Assembly: GCA_950106755.1 (NCBI GenBank)
Contig: OX467082.1
Span: 16,244,001 to 16,308,000 of the forward strand
From: Climacium dendroides
Taxonomy: Eukaryota > Streptophyta > Bryopsida > Hypnales > Climaciaceae
Direction of reading: 5' to 3'
DNA length: 64,000 nucleotides
The translations under genes and the position numbers were made by a program. This document shows positions 1 through 10,667 of this stretch, one piece after another (the first letter of the stretch is position 1; each line of letters starts with the position of its first letter). The notes under the pieces are model-generated. The model made no database searches. It worked only from the letters and a program-made list of their open reading frames with translations, and was not told the origin of the DNA.

Positions 1-1269
1 CATTTGAACTTGAGTTTATTGGAAGTGCATTTTAGTGTGTTAACACAATTTCTAGTTTTTCATGTCCCTTCGAACCTTAGAAAACTTATATGCAAATTCT
101 ACTTCCTACAATAATCTCACTATTGGGATTAGTGCAATTGAAAGCTATCCTGGAGGTATTAATAATGTGAATTTGCCTTGTATCTTGATGTTTCTCCTAT
201 TTATGAATTTTTTGAAAATGAGAATGAAGTGCCACGTGGGAATTTTTTCCCTTAGATTCTCAACTCCATTTTCCAACATAAAGATTTAAAGTTCATAACT
301 CTGTAGTACCCAAATTTCAGATTAAGATTAATATTCAAAGTCAAATATTTTAACTGTACAATATATTAAAAGATAAACAAAGCCAAAAAAAAAAAAAAAT
401 TCCTTGAAGTTCCTAGATTGTGGGAATTCGCCACATTAGCATTTAATGCAAACCATGCCACAATACATAATATTAATTCATAATTTTTTTAAAATAAAAT
501 TGTAATTTTTTAAAAAAAATTAAAATTTTCAATTATAAGAAAGTAATTAAAATTATTTGACAGCAGTGCCTAATTCGAAATTCTTAGGCAACAAAGGGAA
601 ATTGAACAACCTTGAAATGCCCCTCCCTTGCCTTCAGAAATCTCTTTAGTAGTGTTGAAGAACTTATGTTTTAAAATTTGAAAACAAAGAGTGGAGATGA
701 AGTTGAAAGTTTAAAACTACCCTGAAGTACCATAAGTAATTCTTCACGAATAGAAGCAAGGAAAAAAGTCAAACAAATATTCAAAATTTTGGAGATTTAA
801 GCAGTAGCCATGCTACAGTATGTGAATGTAGTGCTTTACTCATAAAAAATTGAACGTAAATATTATTTTTTGTGTCTTTTTCCTCCGCAAAAGATAATAC
901 CCATTTGACTTCCACATTCCAATAGATATTGTAATTATAGTTCTACTATCACCAAGAAGCCCTTGCATAGTATATATATTCTATCTTTGTACAAACTAAT
1001 GTGCTTTTTGTATCATTCATTTGGCCTGTACAAAGTCATTTGTAATTATTTTGCAAACCTAACACACTTTTATTGTTGGTAAAGTACTTTGTAGAGGATG
1101 GATGAAACACTAAATTGGATTAGAATGTGGTAGAACAGCTTCTCTACATAGATACCTACCAATTGGATCAATTGAGAAGTGAAAATAATGTTTATTTTAT
1201 CTAAGAAAAAGTACGTTATATAAATACATCTTGAAAAAGTACTTTTTGGACGTACTTTGTAGGGGGGTG
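1..1269. other. AT-rich stretch, no gene recognised
   Basis: This stretch is AT-rich with many short homopolymer runs. The longest open frame, 62-289 on the plus strand, has low-complexity composition, no recognisable motif and no flanking signals, so I do not call it a gene. No tRNA, rRNA or terminal-repeat structure was seen. Confidence 0.6.
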
Positions 1270-1760
1270 TAATGTGCTTTCACCCCAATTTTTTGGAGAG
1301 AACCCCTGAGCCCGAACGCAATGGAATGAACTTGGCCATAACCCCCCCATGTTCTTTCCATCTAAATTTTTTCCCAACTCCCTAAATCCAAAAAGTACTA
1401 GGAAGAATTCACTGTGGGGACTTCAAATTACTCCCAAATTGTTTGGGCCATCCACGAACCCCCAATGGAAAGCACTTCTTCGCACTCCCCGTACTACCAT
1501 TCCCCCCATATTGGGGGGGACCCCCAAGCCCCATCCCAATGGAATGAATTTGAACCAAACACACCTATATTCTCCCCATTTAATTTTATCCCAACTCCAA
1601 AAAATTTTGGAAGGAATTCACTATGGGGACTGCAAGTCACTCTCCATTTTATGGGGCCTAATTTGCAATCCCAAAGCCAATGGAATAATGTCACATTGAT
1701 CCCAACACTCCCAAGTAATCCCCATTTTCTGTTCTCAAAACCCATCTCCAAATAATATTG
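1270..1760 (+). repeat. Diverged tandem repeat, C-rich, unit about 220 bp
   Basis: The block is rich in C runs on the plus strand and contains two diverged copies of one unit. Shared landmarks are 'AACCCCTGAGCCC' near 1302 against 'GACCCCCAAGCCC' near 1519, 'CAATGGAATGAA' in both, and 'GAATTCACTGTGGGGACT' near 1405 against 'GAATTCACTATGGGGACT' near 1614. A partial third copy ('CCCAAAGCCAATGGAAT') lies near 1670. Open frames of about 115 codons on both strands are by-products of this composition. Confidence 0.6.
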
Positions 1761-2086
1761 CGTAACTTCACCTCTATGATAAGGTTATCCCAATGAGTCT
1801 CCATTTTTATTTCCCATCTTTCATGTTTTAGGACCTAAAATATTTCATTCTGTACATCCTTTTAATTTTGGCATACCCTAGACTTGTAACACCAAAACAC
1901 ATTTGTGGAGTCATTACATGTGTCTATGTCACTTTCATCCTACCTCGTACCCATGACTTCACATCCTCCCAGAAAGCTTGAATTTTACAGCCTGGAGCTC
2001 TTTCCTATACTAATCAGGTGTTTTCCCTGTAGGGCAGCACCCCCCCTGCCCTGTCAGTGACAGCAGTGCACCTGCCCGTAGTGAAA
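1761..2086. other. Intergenic, nothing recognised
   Basis: Unremarkable AT-rich sequence becoming more mixed towards its right end. No reading frame, terminal repeat or RNA-like fold was noticed. Confidence 0.5.
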
Positions 2087-2342
2087 GATGCACCAGTGGC
2101 TGACGTGGCCGATTCGTGTTTTTTTGGACGTCATCTAAAACGTCCTTTATTTTTCCTGACATAGTGAAAAACACGTCCGTTCAAAGTGACATCCCTATAT
2201 TTCCTGACGTCTATTATGACGTTTCAGATGACATCACAAAAAATTGTCCCTGATCTGCGCGTTCGTCCAAAAACGTAGTGACGTCAAAAATAACGGGGAT
2301 GTCACAGCGTAACGCAGTAAAAAACAGGGGTTTCTTATAATG
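2087..2342. mobile_element. Truncated CACTA-type transposon end
   Basis: The block ends in TTTCTTATAATG, whose reverse complement CATTATAAGAAA matches the terminus CACTATAAGAAA of the complete CACTA element at 10668-13496 with one C-to-T change. Inside are many short GACGTC, GACATC and TGACGTGGC motifs, the same subterminal vocabulary as in that element. No matching left terminus or target duplication was found, so this is a decayed or truncated copy. Confidence 0.55.
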
Positions 2343-3229
2343 TACGTCCTAAGGATTTCTCTACCATATGGTAGTGATGGCAGGAATAGTACCCTAATAA
2401 TTTAAGCCTAGCCACTTTACATTGAGCCAAATGGTTGTCTGTTCACTATACGAGCATCACCCTCAACTTTGATTTCTATACTCCATTGATATGGCTTATA
2501 TACAAAGAAATGTCTTCTAATGGAAAATTGTAGTCAACTTCAAATCCATGAATGAACGTAGATTCAATCTCTTGTATCAATAGCTCCAAAAAGACCATCA
2601 TGACTTGCTCTTCCGTATCTTTTAGAATTTGTTGAGATGATGTAGGAATGAATAAAATAGGCACACGAAGTCTGAGATTGTTCATTACTTCATTCAATAT
2701 TTCAATTTCAATGGCTTAATACTCCTAACATATGTGAAATTTGATGAAGAGCTATGAGACCCTATTAGTAATTAAAACTTTAAAGTCAATATAACAAATT
2801 TGGAATTTAGTTTTAACAACATTTAGAATGCTTGAGATACCTAAATGCTTTAGAAATGAAGTAAAATGTGAAAATTGACAACTGAGTGGAGTTTTCAAAC
2901 AAAAGCGGTTTCACAGCATACTAGTATTGTGTTGAATGTCCACAAACTAAGTTAAAAAAAACACAATCAAAATCTTCACACAAAGATGGCAAAGTGACAA
3001 CCAAAAAAGTGAATCCAAGGAGAGGACAGGATTGGCTTAATAGACCCATCCCACGTCATCCCATATCCATCTAGCCAAAGTTAACCTACAATTAGCCTTC
3101 GTTAATTAAGGATTAACCTTTGAACAATAGTCCTTTTTAGAATTAAGGATTACAAAAAAATCATTATAAAGTCATATTCTAAAGCACAATTTGGAATTGT
3201 TGAATAAATAAAGAATATAGACTTTGAAT
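2343..3229. other. Intergenic, nothing recognised
   Basis: AT-rich. A 73-codon minus-strand frame at 2476-2697 shows no motif I recognise, and nothing around it suggests a gene. Confidence 0.5.
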
Positions 3230-3535
3230 ATTAGATTCAATCCGAATAGTCAAATTCACCATTACTATCACCAATTTTTTTCTATAAATTTTGGAATGGA
3301 AATTCTAAAATTAATTTCAAATGAAAATACAAGCAAAAAATTGTCATTTCTTTAGTAAAATTTGTTATGTTGAAATTGAAATGGGATTCTCTCGGTACAA
3401 TGATGTTTCCAAAGTTTTTTATTCATAAAATGTATGACCTCATATTTCCACATGCAATTGTGAACTAGAGTCAATTAAATTATGGCTTGGTCAACCACTT
3501 GATACACTTCCACATTTGTAATTTTACAAAAATGT
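3230..3535. repeat. Dispersed AT-rich repeat, copy 1 (family R-A)
   Basis: This stretch is recognisably similar over about 300 bp to 21765-22070, with a partial third copy at 3800-4030. Shared landmarks in order are 'ACTATCACCA', 'TTGAAATG', 'TATGACCTCAT', 'TAGAGTCAA' and 'CACTTCCACAT'. No coding capacity or termini were identified. Confidence 0.55.
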
Positions 3536-3799
3536 GTATTGTAGTAATACAAGATCCAACCATTAAAGAGGACAAGAACTTAATAAAAATATGTCCACAA
3601 ATTAGGAGGGCTTCCATCCAAGCAGTATTGAGAAAGATAAAATGATTTACAATGTATTTGTCTTCCTTAAATTGGACATCAAAGTGCTTGAAGGTTAATT
3701 TATCTTCTAACACCTCTCCTAGTTTAGGTTAAGGGACTTATCACTTGCTTGTCTTTGAGCAAAAATACTAAATTTTTTTGGCCACACATGATAAAAATT

Positions 3800-4030
3800 A
3801 AAATTTTTGAATTCATATGTGCTATTAGAGGCTTCAAATCAATTTGGAGTGGTATAGAAAATAAATTAATCAAGTACAAATTTAAAATTATGTTGAAATT
3901 CAATTACAAGCAAGAAATTGTCAATTTTTTATAAAAATTTCTTGGGATGGAATTGAAATGAGGTTCTTTTGATATGATGATTTTTAAAAAAAATTCAATT
4001 CATTAAATCAAGGATCTATTAATCATAATT
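3800..4030. repeat. Dispersed AT-rich repeat, partial copy (family R-A)
   Basis: Resembles the first half of the 3230-3535 and 21765-22070 copies ('CAATTACAAGCAAGAAATTGTC', then 'GGAATTGAAATGAGGTTCT'). The right end lies just before the hAT element at 4049, which inserted into or beside it. Confidence 0.45.
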
Positions 4031-4048
4031 TCTACAAGTAGAGCTCTT

Positions 4049-7000
4049 CAATGAACGGGGAGTACCGGCATTTAGTTACAACCTAGCCGGTTTGAATTTG
4101 AGAATTTCCGAATGAAATAGAGAAGTCTAGGCTAAGGTTCCAAATGAAAAAAAGAAGTTTAGGAAATAGGCCGGTTCAAAAAATTATGTTTAGGCATTTA
4201 GCCGTCCACCCTTAAAGTATGTAGGAAAATTACCTATTAAAAATATTATTTTAGGCAAGCAGCTGACCAATCTTATACTTTCTAGGAAATTTTTATTACT
4301 ATACATGTAAATTTTTCTGTAGCTGTATAGTGTATACTGTGCAAGTGTGTAGAAGGAATAAGTGAGACAATGTCACATTGAGTAAGTCACTTGCTTTTAG
4401 CTAGGAGTTTGCCAACTTGGTTTTAGTGGTTTACCTATGTAGTGTGTACCATTTGATTTTTTCCACCGACTTGCAAAGGCATCAGAGCCGTTGATCCCTC
4501 CCTCCAATTGATCTGAATCGTAGGGTTTAGGGTGTCACAGAAGTCACACACACTCACCAGTCCAGTCACCACTCAGCGTCTCAACCACCTCGCAAACTTG
4601 CAGCCCTCATCTAGTTGTCTCCTCGCTGATTGAGAGTTTGAATTGCAATCTCTTGAGATTTGTTGAGCAGTTGAATTTCATGTTCATTTTTGAAGCGCAA
4701 TTGTGCAATGTGCACTTGTTCAAGTTTGATTTGGTGATCACGTATTTGCGCCTTTGCGGTTTAGCGATGATCAAGTTTCAATACTTGCAATTTTGAGAAT
4801 TGGAGTTGGATTTAGGGCGAGTTCATGTGTGATTTGCAACATGAGGTGGGGAGTTTGTGTGCAATTTGCACCACGAGTTCGTATACAATTTGTAGCATGA
4901 GTTCGTGACTTTGTGTGTGAGAGTGCGGCTGCGAGTTCATATGCAATTTCTGGTGAGTTTGGTGCGAAACTACAATTCCATTGCAAGATTAAGGTTTGGT
5001 TCACAACTTTGCTTCCTATTGTTTTTTGCTTTTTTTCATTTCCCATTTTTTTCTTCAATGATAGTGATGAGATCAATGTAGGATTTCAATTGAGGGCTAT
5101 GCATGCACAATTGTAGATTGTGGTGTTGTGCAATTGAGTATTGTTCATGCTGCTGAAGATTTGTAATTGTTGACTTGAAGGTTTAGGACTGTGAGCATTC
5201 TCTTGCTAGCTGCTTTTTCCTTACAGGCCGGTTTCCTCTTGTTTTCTGGATGGCTAAACGGCAGAGGTCCTTAAGGGACCATTACTTTGTTAAATCAAGG
5301 GAAGTTAATGTCTTTGAAGTCTTGTCATCGGCATCCGAGAACTCTTCTCTTGAAACAGCTGATTTAAAGGGCGACCATACTCCTTCAGAGGCAGAAATTG
5401 CTCAAAGGCAATGGAAGGAACAATGGGGCGTTCAATTTGATTAATGCATTTTTGTCCAAATGTTGGGAGGATTTTCTATATAGTGTGTAGGGATAAGGTG
5501 GGCAATCATCGTATGCCAAAGACGGTGCCAGAAACTTTAAGGTGAGCTCTTTCCAAGACCACGCTCGATCTGGAGAACACAGATGGCTAGCTTGGGCATT
5601 GCAAAGTGGAGAGAAGGTCATGGAAAAGCTATTTTGCAAGGGCAAAGGGCGTATGACGAGGCTGTGGCTTCCCTCTTTCAGGCTACTTATTTTTTGGGGA
5701 AGCAATCTTTACCCTACTCGAAATTCCCTGCTTTGTGCAAATTTCTAGTCACCATAAAAACTCCGATGACCCTGTCTATGTATCAGAATGAGAAATCTTG
5801 TATTGACCTCATGATGTGAATTTCAGTTGTGATTCAAAAGCGAGTCATTACTTGTGTGCGGAATTCAACGTTCTATGGTGTCATGATCAATGAATCAACC
5901 AATATTAGCATCACAAGACACCTCCTCGTGTTTGCCAACATCGTGGAGGAAGGTCTACCAGTCACTTTGTTTCTTGTCCTGTTGTAGATCGAAGGGGGAA
6001 GGACTCAATTGTCGACAATGAAACCTTAATTTCAAGCATTTGGAAGTAGGGGCTTGACCTACGGAAATTTATGGGATTTGGGAGCGATAGTGCCAACACC
6101 ATGGTGGGCAGTTTGACAGGAGTGGCTGTCCAAATCAAGAACGAGGTAAATCCTTACCTTATAGCAGTCCACTGCGTTGTCCATTGGACGAATTTGGCGG
6201 CCTTGGCTACAGCAAAGTCTCTTGATTGTAAGGTAATCTCTTCCCAAGTTGACTCTCTCCTCAATTCAGTTGTTGGCTTTTTCAACAAGTCTAGCAAGCA
6301 CAAGCATGTGCTTACTAGACTTCAAGAGGAGTTCTTTGATGTAAAAAAAACAATGAAGTGTTACCACAAAATTTGGTGGCTAAGTCGGTGGCAAGCAATC
6401 ACAACCTTGTACAAATCTTTGGAGTCTGTCCTCAAATTCTTTAGTGGCTTGAAGGGCAAAGATGCAAGTATAGCCACTCCGATCTTAAAGAAGTTAGGGC
6501 AATTCAAGTTCATTTATATCTTGTATTTCCTTGCTGATATCTTGCATTGCTTAGCTATGTTGTCAAAGGTGTTTCAGTGCAAATTTGTGGATGTAACCAC
6601 TGTAGGTAGCATCGTGCGTTCTGAAATAGTCCAGATTCGTATGTTGTTCATTGTGGAAAATATAGATCTGGATGTAGACACATTTAACAAAGATTTAGGC
6701 TACTATGTGCTTCCTGAGTATGACTCTTTGGAAGGTTTGCTCAGAAAGCTTCCATTTGAGATTAGGAGAAACATGTATCACGGTTGCAAAATTGAGCGTT
6801 CTAGGCTAGGAACAGACCTAGACGAAGCTCTGCAGTTTCAGCACTCGTTTGCTGAGGCCGTTTGTGTTGGTTTGGAGGCTAGATTTCGTGAAAATGATTT
6901 GATTTCTTGCTTTAAAATATTAAATCCTTCTAATATGCCGTTTAAGCAAGTTGGACTACAAAACTGGGGTGTCACCAAGTTAAACAATTTGCTTCAACTC

Positions 7001-8093
7001 TATGGAACTGATCAGTCTCATTCAGGTTTTTCCTTCTCCCTCTTTTGGATGTACAGGCTTGTAAGTGGGAATTTATTTCCTTCAAATTACAGTGTACAAT
7101 TGAATAGGGGGACAAAACCTTCCAAGATTTGTAGAGTATGATTACTTGGAATCATGCCCTACAAATACGGTACCCAAATTTGCTTGTTCTTACTGAAATT
7201 GCTAGAGTGCAGTGCGTTTCCACTGCTATTTGTGAGAGAGCTTTTAGCATTTAGAATTTGATTAAAAATCGTGTGAGGAATAGATTGGGAAGCAAAAACC
7301 TGGATGCTTTGTTTAGAGTTGTTTTAGAGGGACCGGATGAGGAGTATGATGTTATTTTGATGGATGCCATACCCATGTGGAAGCATGAAACAAAATACAA
7401 GTTTCTTTATTCTAACCCGACTACCTATTTGTCTACTTCAGCCAAAAACATAGGTCCTACTACTAGCACTTCAATTTCTTTATTTGGCCTTGAATTGTCT
7501 TGATAGCTTGTGCTTGGTTGAATTCACTCTCCCCATTTTTTTCCCAACATGTTTTGATGTTCATCATGGTAGCTTGTATACTATTCTATCCATTCTTTTA
7601 CCACATGTTTTGATTCTTATAAGTGGTGGATTGTATGTTCTTTTCCCCATTTTTTTGTACATACTTTGATTCTTGTAAATGTTGAATGTTGTGTGGGCAT
7701 GTGGTACTAACCAACCTCTTGAAAATGCATAGACCCTATTCTGAATTCGTACATTTTTGGAAGGCTAAATCCTTGGCCCTAAATCGTTAGGGGCAATGCC
7801 AAGTTCAAATCCTGCTAGGGATATGGCTATATGCTAAAAAACCCTCTTCAAAGAAAAAAATTAAGGAAGACATAAAAAAGTCCTAAACCGGCTAGATTTA
7901 CATAGTAAAAGAAATTTGCTGATTGAAATTGGACAATGGCGGCAATGCCACTGGCCAAAATTGAAGTTCTAGGAAATTGACCGGTAAGTTTTGCCACCTC
8001 ACTGCACACCTCCAGACAAATTTTCAAAAAACCAAGATGGATGAAACTTTGTAGGAAATCTACCGTTTAACCCACAGAACTCCCTGGACATTA
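4049..8093 (+). mobile_element. hAT transposon with degenerate transposase
   Basis: The element is bounded by identical 8-bp direct repeats GAGCTCTT at 4041-4048 and 8094-8101, the duplication size typical of hAT elements. The left end reads CAATGAACGGGGAGT and the inverted right end TAATGTCCAGGGAGT. They match at 11 of 15 bases and both fit the hAT terminal consensus YARNG. Subterminal regions carry repeated CCGG-containing motifs, such as 'TAGGAAATAGGCCGG' near 4164 and 'TAGGAAATTGACCGG' near 7970, a common hAT layout. The element is 4045 bp and contains the broken transposase gene at 5250-7503. The intact duplication points to an insertion that is not very old. Confidence 0.9.
5250..7503 (+). 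pseudogene. hAT-family transposase, degraded
   Basis: The reading frame starts with MAKRQRSLRDHYF, an N-terminus common in plant hAT proteins. A BED/TTF-like zinc-finger segment (F-C-I-V-C ... H) follows near 5470-5600 across frame breaks. The core is a 356-residue open frame at 6071-7141 with GSDSANTMVGSLTGVA and AVHCVVHWTNLA. These correspond to the second catalytic Asp region and the conserved HC-HR-NLA motif of this transposase family. The C-terminal dimerisation region (CERAFSI-NLIKNRVRNRLGSKNLDAL, 7222-7320) contains a TAG at 7252-7254 where relatives have CAG (Gln). Several other frameshifts and stops lie between 5444 and 6070. The protein is inactive, but the family assignment is firm. 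Confidence 0.85.
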
Positions 8094-8283
8094 GAGCTCT
8101 TGGATATAAGGAAATATCATGAATATCGAAGTCCTTAGTATATTTTCTAACCATTGAATGATTCAATTCATTTTGACATTTGGGTGCTATAGCTAATAAT
8201 TGCGTTAAAGTTATTTGGAGTTGAATTTAATCTAGATTTGCCAAGATATCATAAAGTTTCATGTTCATTGCTAACTTCATCAT

Positions 8284-10030
8284 TTAACTTCTAGATTTAT
8301 TCAATTTTAGAATTGTCTCCATCAATGGCTTAGAAACAATCTTTTTTGCTTTAATAGTTATAGACTTATAGGCTTTGAAGTTGGTAAAATATTTGGAGTC
8401 AATTTTTTGACTAGGAATTTCAACAAGAATGGTTGATTTCCTAATATTTGAAGGTATTGAAGAATCATCATCTGATGATTCTTCCTTGTTATCTTGATTC
8501 TCTTTTCCCAATTGAGGATTCTTTCTTTGTAATATGACTTGATTCTTAGTTGTTCTACGGGTACCTATAGGGTAAGTTGATTTTTCAACTTATCATAATT
8601 TAAATTTTGGGTTATATTGTTAACTTTCCTTTCTTTTGATTGATCTTTACTAGAAACTTGTTTTCTTTGAGTCCAATCTCTCTCAAAGGGTAGAAATCTA
8701 GGGAGCTCTTCATAGCAATCATTAGCTACATGTCCTAATTTCCTACATCTTCCACACAAAGGAGTATAGCCTTCTATTCAAAGATTTGGACACTTATTAG
8801 CATAATGACCTAACTCACCACATCGGCAACACTATATGTTTTCCTTTTTGAGGGGTTTTATATTGATGTGTGTTAGGATTATATGGTGGTCCCTTCCAAA
8901 TGGATGGTGCACTATACTCTTCACTCCATCTAAGATGGTCATCATTAAATTTATAAGCTAGATTCACTCTTGGTCATGTGAAAGGTCTTCTATTGGGATT
9001 TATAGGATTTGTATTAGTCCAAAGCCTATTACTTGGTGTAATATCTACTTTATGAATACTTTGGAAATTCCACCATTTAGTAACTTCATGATTCCCACCA
9101 CAATAAGAGCATTTTGGCCCTTGATGGGATGGTCAAGGACACTCATTAGCCATATGACCATGACCTTTACAATTTGCACACTATACATTGGTTCTTATCT
9201 TAGTAGACTTGGATTGTTTAGGTCTATCACTAGCTAATTTTACCTCCAAATTTTTAATTTGTTGTGTTAATTTTTCTATTTGATTCACATTTGGATCTAA
9301 CACTTTAGCTTTAATAATTGATTTGATAGGTATAAGTTTTTGTGGATTAATAGTTACACTTTGAGGTTGTTGTCCAATAAGTGGTTGTGGTCCAACAAAA
9401 GTTTATTGATTCATATATAATTGTTGGCTTATGGGATATATAAATTGGCTATAATCAACTAAAGGTCTAGCATAATTTTGTAAGTAACTAGGACTCTTTC
9501 CATATTTTAGCATGCCTATAAGCTAGAGCTAAAGTACTTGGATGCTTTTCTTTAACATATAATTTTAATTCATGAAGATATAATCCACCAACAAAAATAC
9601 TAGTCAAATAATCATCCAACATATGATGATTTGTTCACCTATTCAATAAATCTTTCATTTTTCCATAATAAGAATCTACACTCTCATCAACTCCCATTTT
9701 TATATGGAAAATTTTTTCATGCAAACTTTCGGTAAACCCAATTGGCTGAAAGAATGGGAGAAAAGCATTCCTTAGGGCTTTTCAATTCACAAATAAATCA
9801 TGATTAAATCTTTAATCCCAAGCAAAGGCATTGCCTTGTAAAGTGGTTGGAAAAGTTCCTAAATAATCTTCCTTTGGGATTTTATTGGCAACATAACAAG
9901 TAAGGAATCTAGATACATGGAAATCCGGGTCTAAGTCCATTGTTCCCATAAAAACAAGCATAGGAGCCAAATTAAGTGCTCTTGGATGTGCCATATTATA
10001 GTTGTTTATCTAAGAATTTTCTTCAAACTT
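8284..10030 (-). pseudogene. LTR-retrotransposon gag remnant with zinc knuckles
   Basis: Read on the minus strand, 9994-9812 encodes MAHPRALNLAPML...FLTCYVANKIPKEDY-LGTFPTTLQGNAFAWD, matching the retrotransposon gag domain. Zinc knuckles of CX2CX4HX4C type follow: C-ANC-KGHGH-MANEC at about 9180-9139, CRCGELGHYANKC at about 8828-8790, and CGRCRKLGHVANDC at about 8757-8717. An acidic linker follows at 8511-8284. Stops and frameshifts interrupt the frame throughout. No protease, reverse transcriptase or integrase was recognised; the hAT element at 4049-8093 lies just downstream and may separate the gag from further remnants. Probably Ty3-like, judging by the gag type, but that is inference. Confidence 0.75.
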
Positions 10031-10664
10031 TGAAGTATTTAATACCAAATCTAAATTATTTGGTAAGTTTAAATCTAGTTGAAAATTATTTTTTTCAAAA
10101 ATTATAGGGGTTTAAACTTTCATCAAAGTTAGTATTTTAAAAATTTCCTGTGCATATTTCTAAATGAAGTAGTGATTCAAGCCAATCTAGTTGTACTGAA
10201 TTTATAAAAGATACTTTTCTACTTTCCCTAATAGGGATTAAATAATTTTCTAACCTTTCTATTATACTACATCCCTATTGATTCCATGTTTCTTTCAAAT
10301 ATTCTCTCATGAAATTATAGCATTAGATTCATAATTGGAAGCTCTTGCCAATCATGGTCAATGGGAGTTGGAGTTCTTTGTGGACTAGTAGATGTGTTGG
10401 CTATTGGAGTGGAAGTTTTTTCTTTAGCCTAAGAAGTAACAATATTAACAAAGGGACTTCTCAATCTTTGTAAATTTTTACTAATTAACAAATTCCTCAA
10501 ATCCTAACAAAGTTGTAGAACCAATCTCAAAGTCAACGCTTGATGCAAATACTTCACTTTGTGATTTGTTCAAATTAGAGTTTGCAACTAAACATTGAAA
10601 TTGCCCTTACAATGATTATGTTATATTTGAATCTACTAGGCTTGGAGGGCATTGTATGGGATCT
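10031..10664. other. Intergenic or retrotransposon leader, nothing coding seen
   Basis: AT-rich sequence upstream (on the minus strand) of the gag remnant and cut on its right by the CACTA element. It probably belonged to the same retroelement. No LTR or primer-binding site was found. Confidence 0.4.
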
Positions 10665-10667
10665 ATT

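Noticed and set aside
1349..1755. Overlapping frames of 113-116 codons on both strands
   Set aside because: They are produced by a C-rich tandem repeat lacking stops, with no domain and no splice or start context.
7760..7830. tRNA gene or tRNA-derived SINE
   Set aside because: AAGTTCAAATCCTGC resembles a B box, but no plausible A box or cloverleaf fold was seen, and it lies in the subterminal part of a hAT element.
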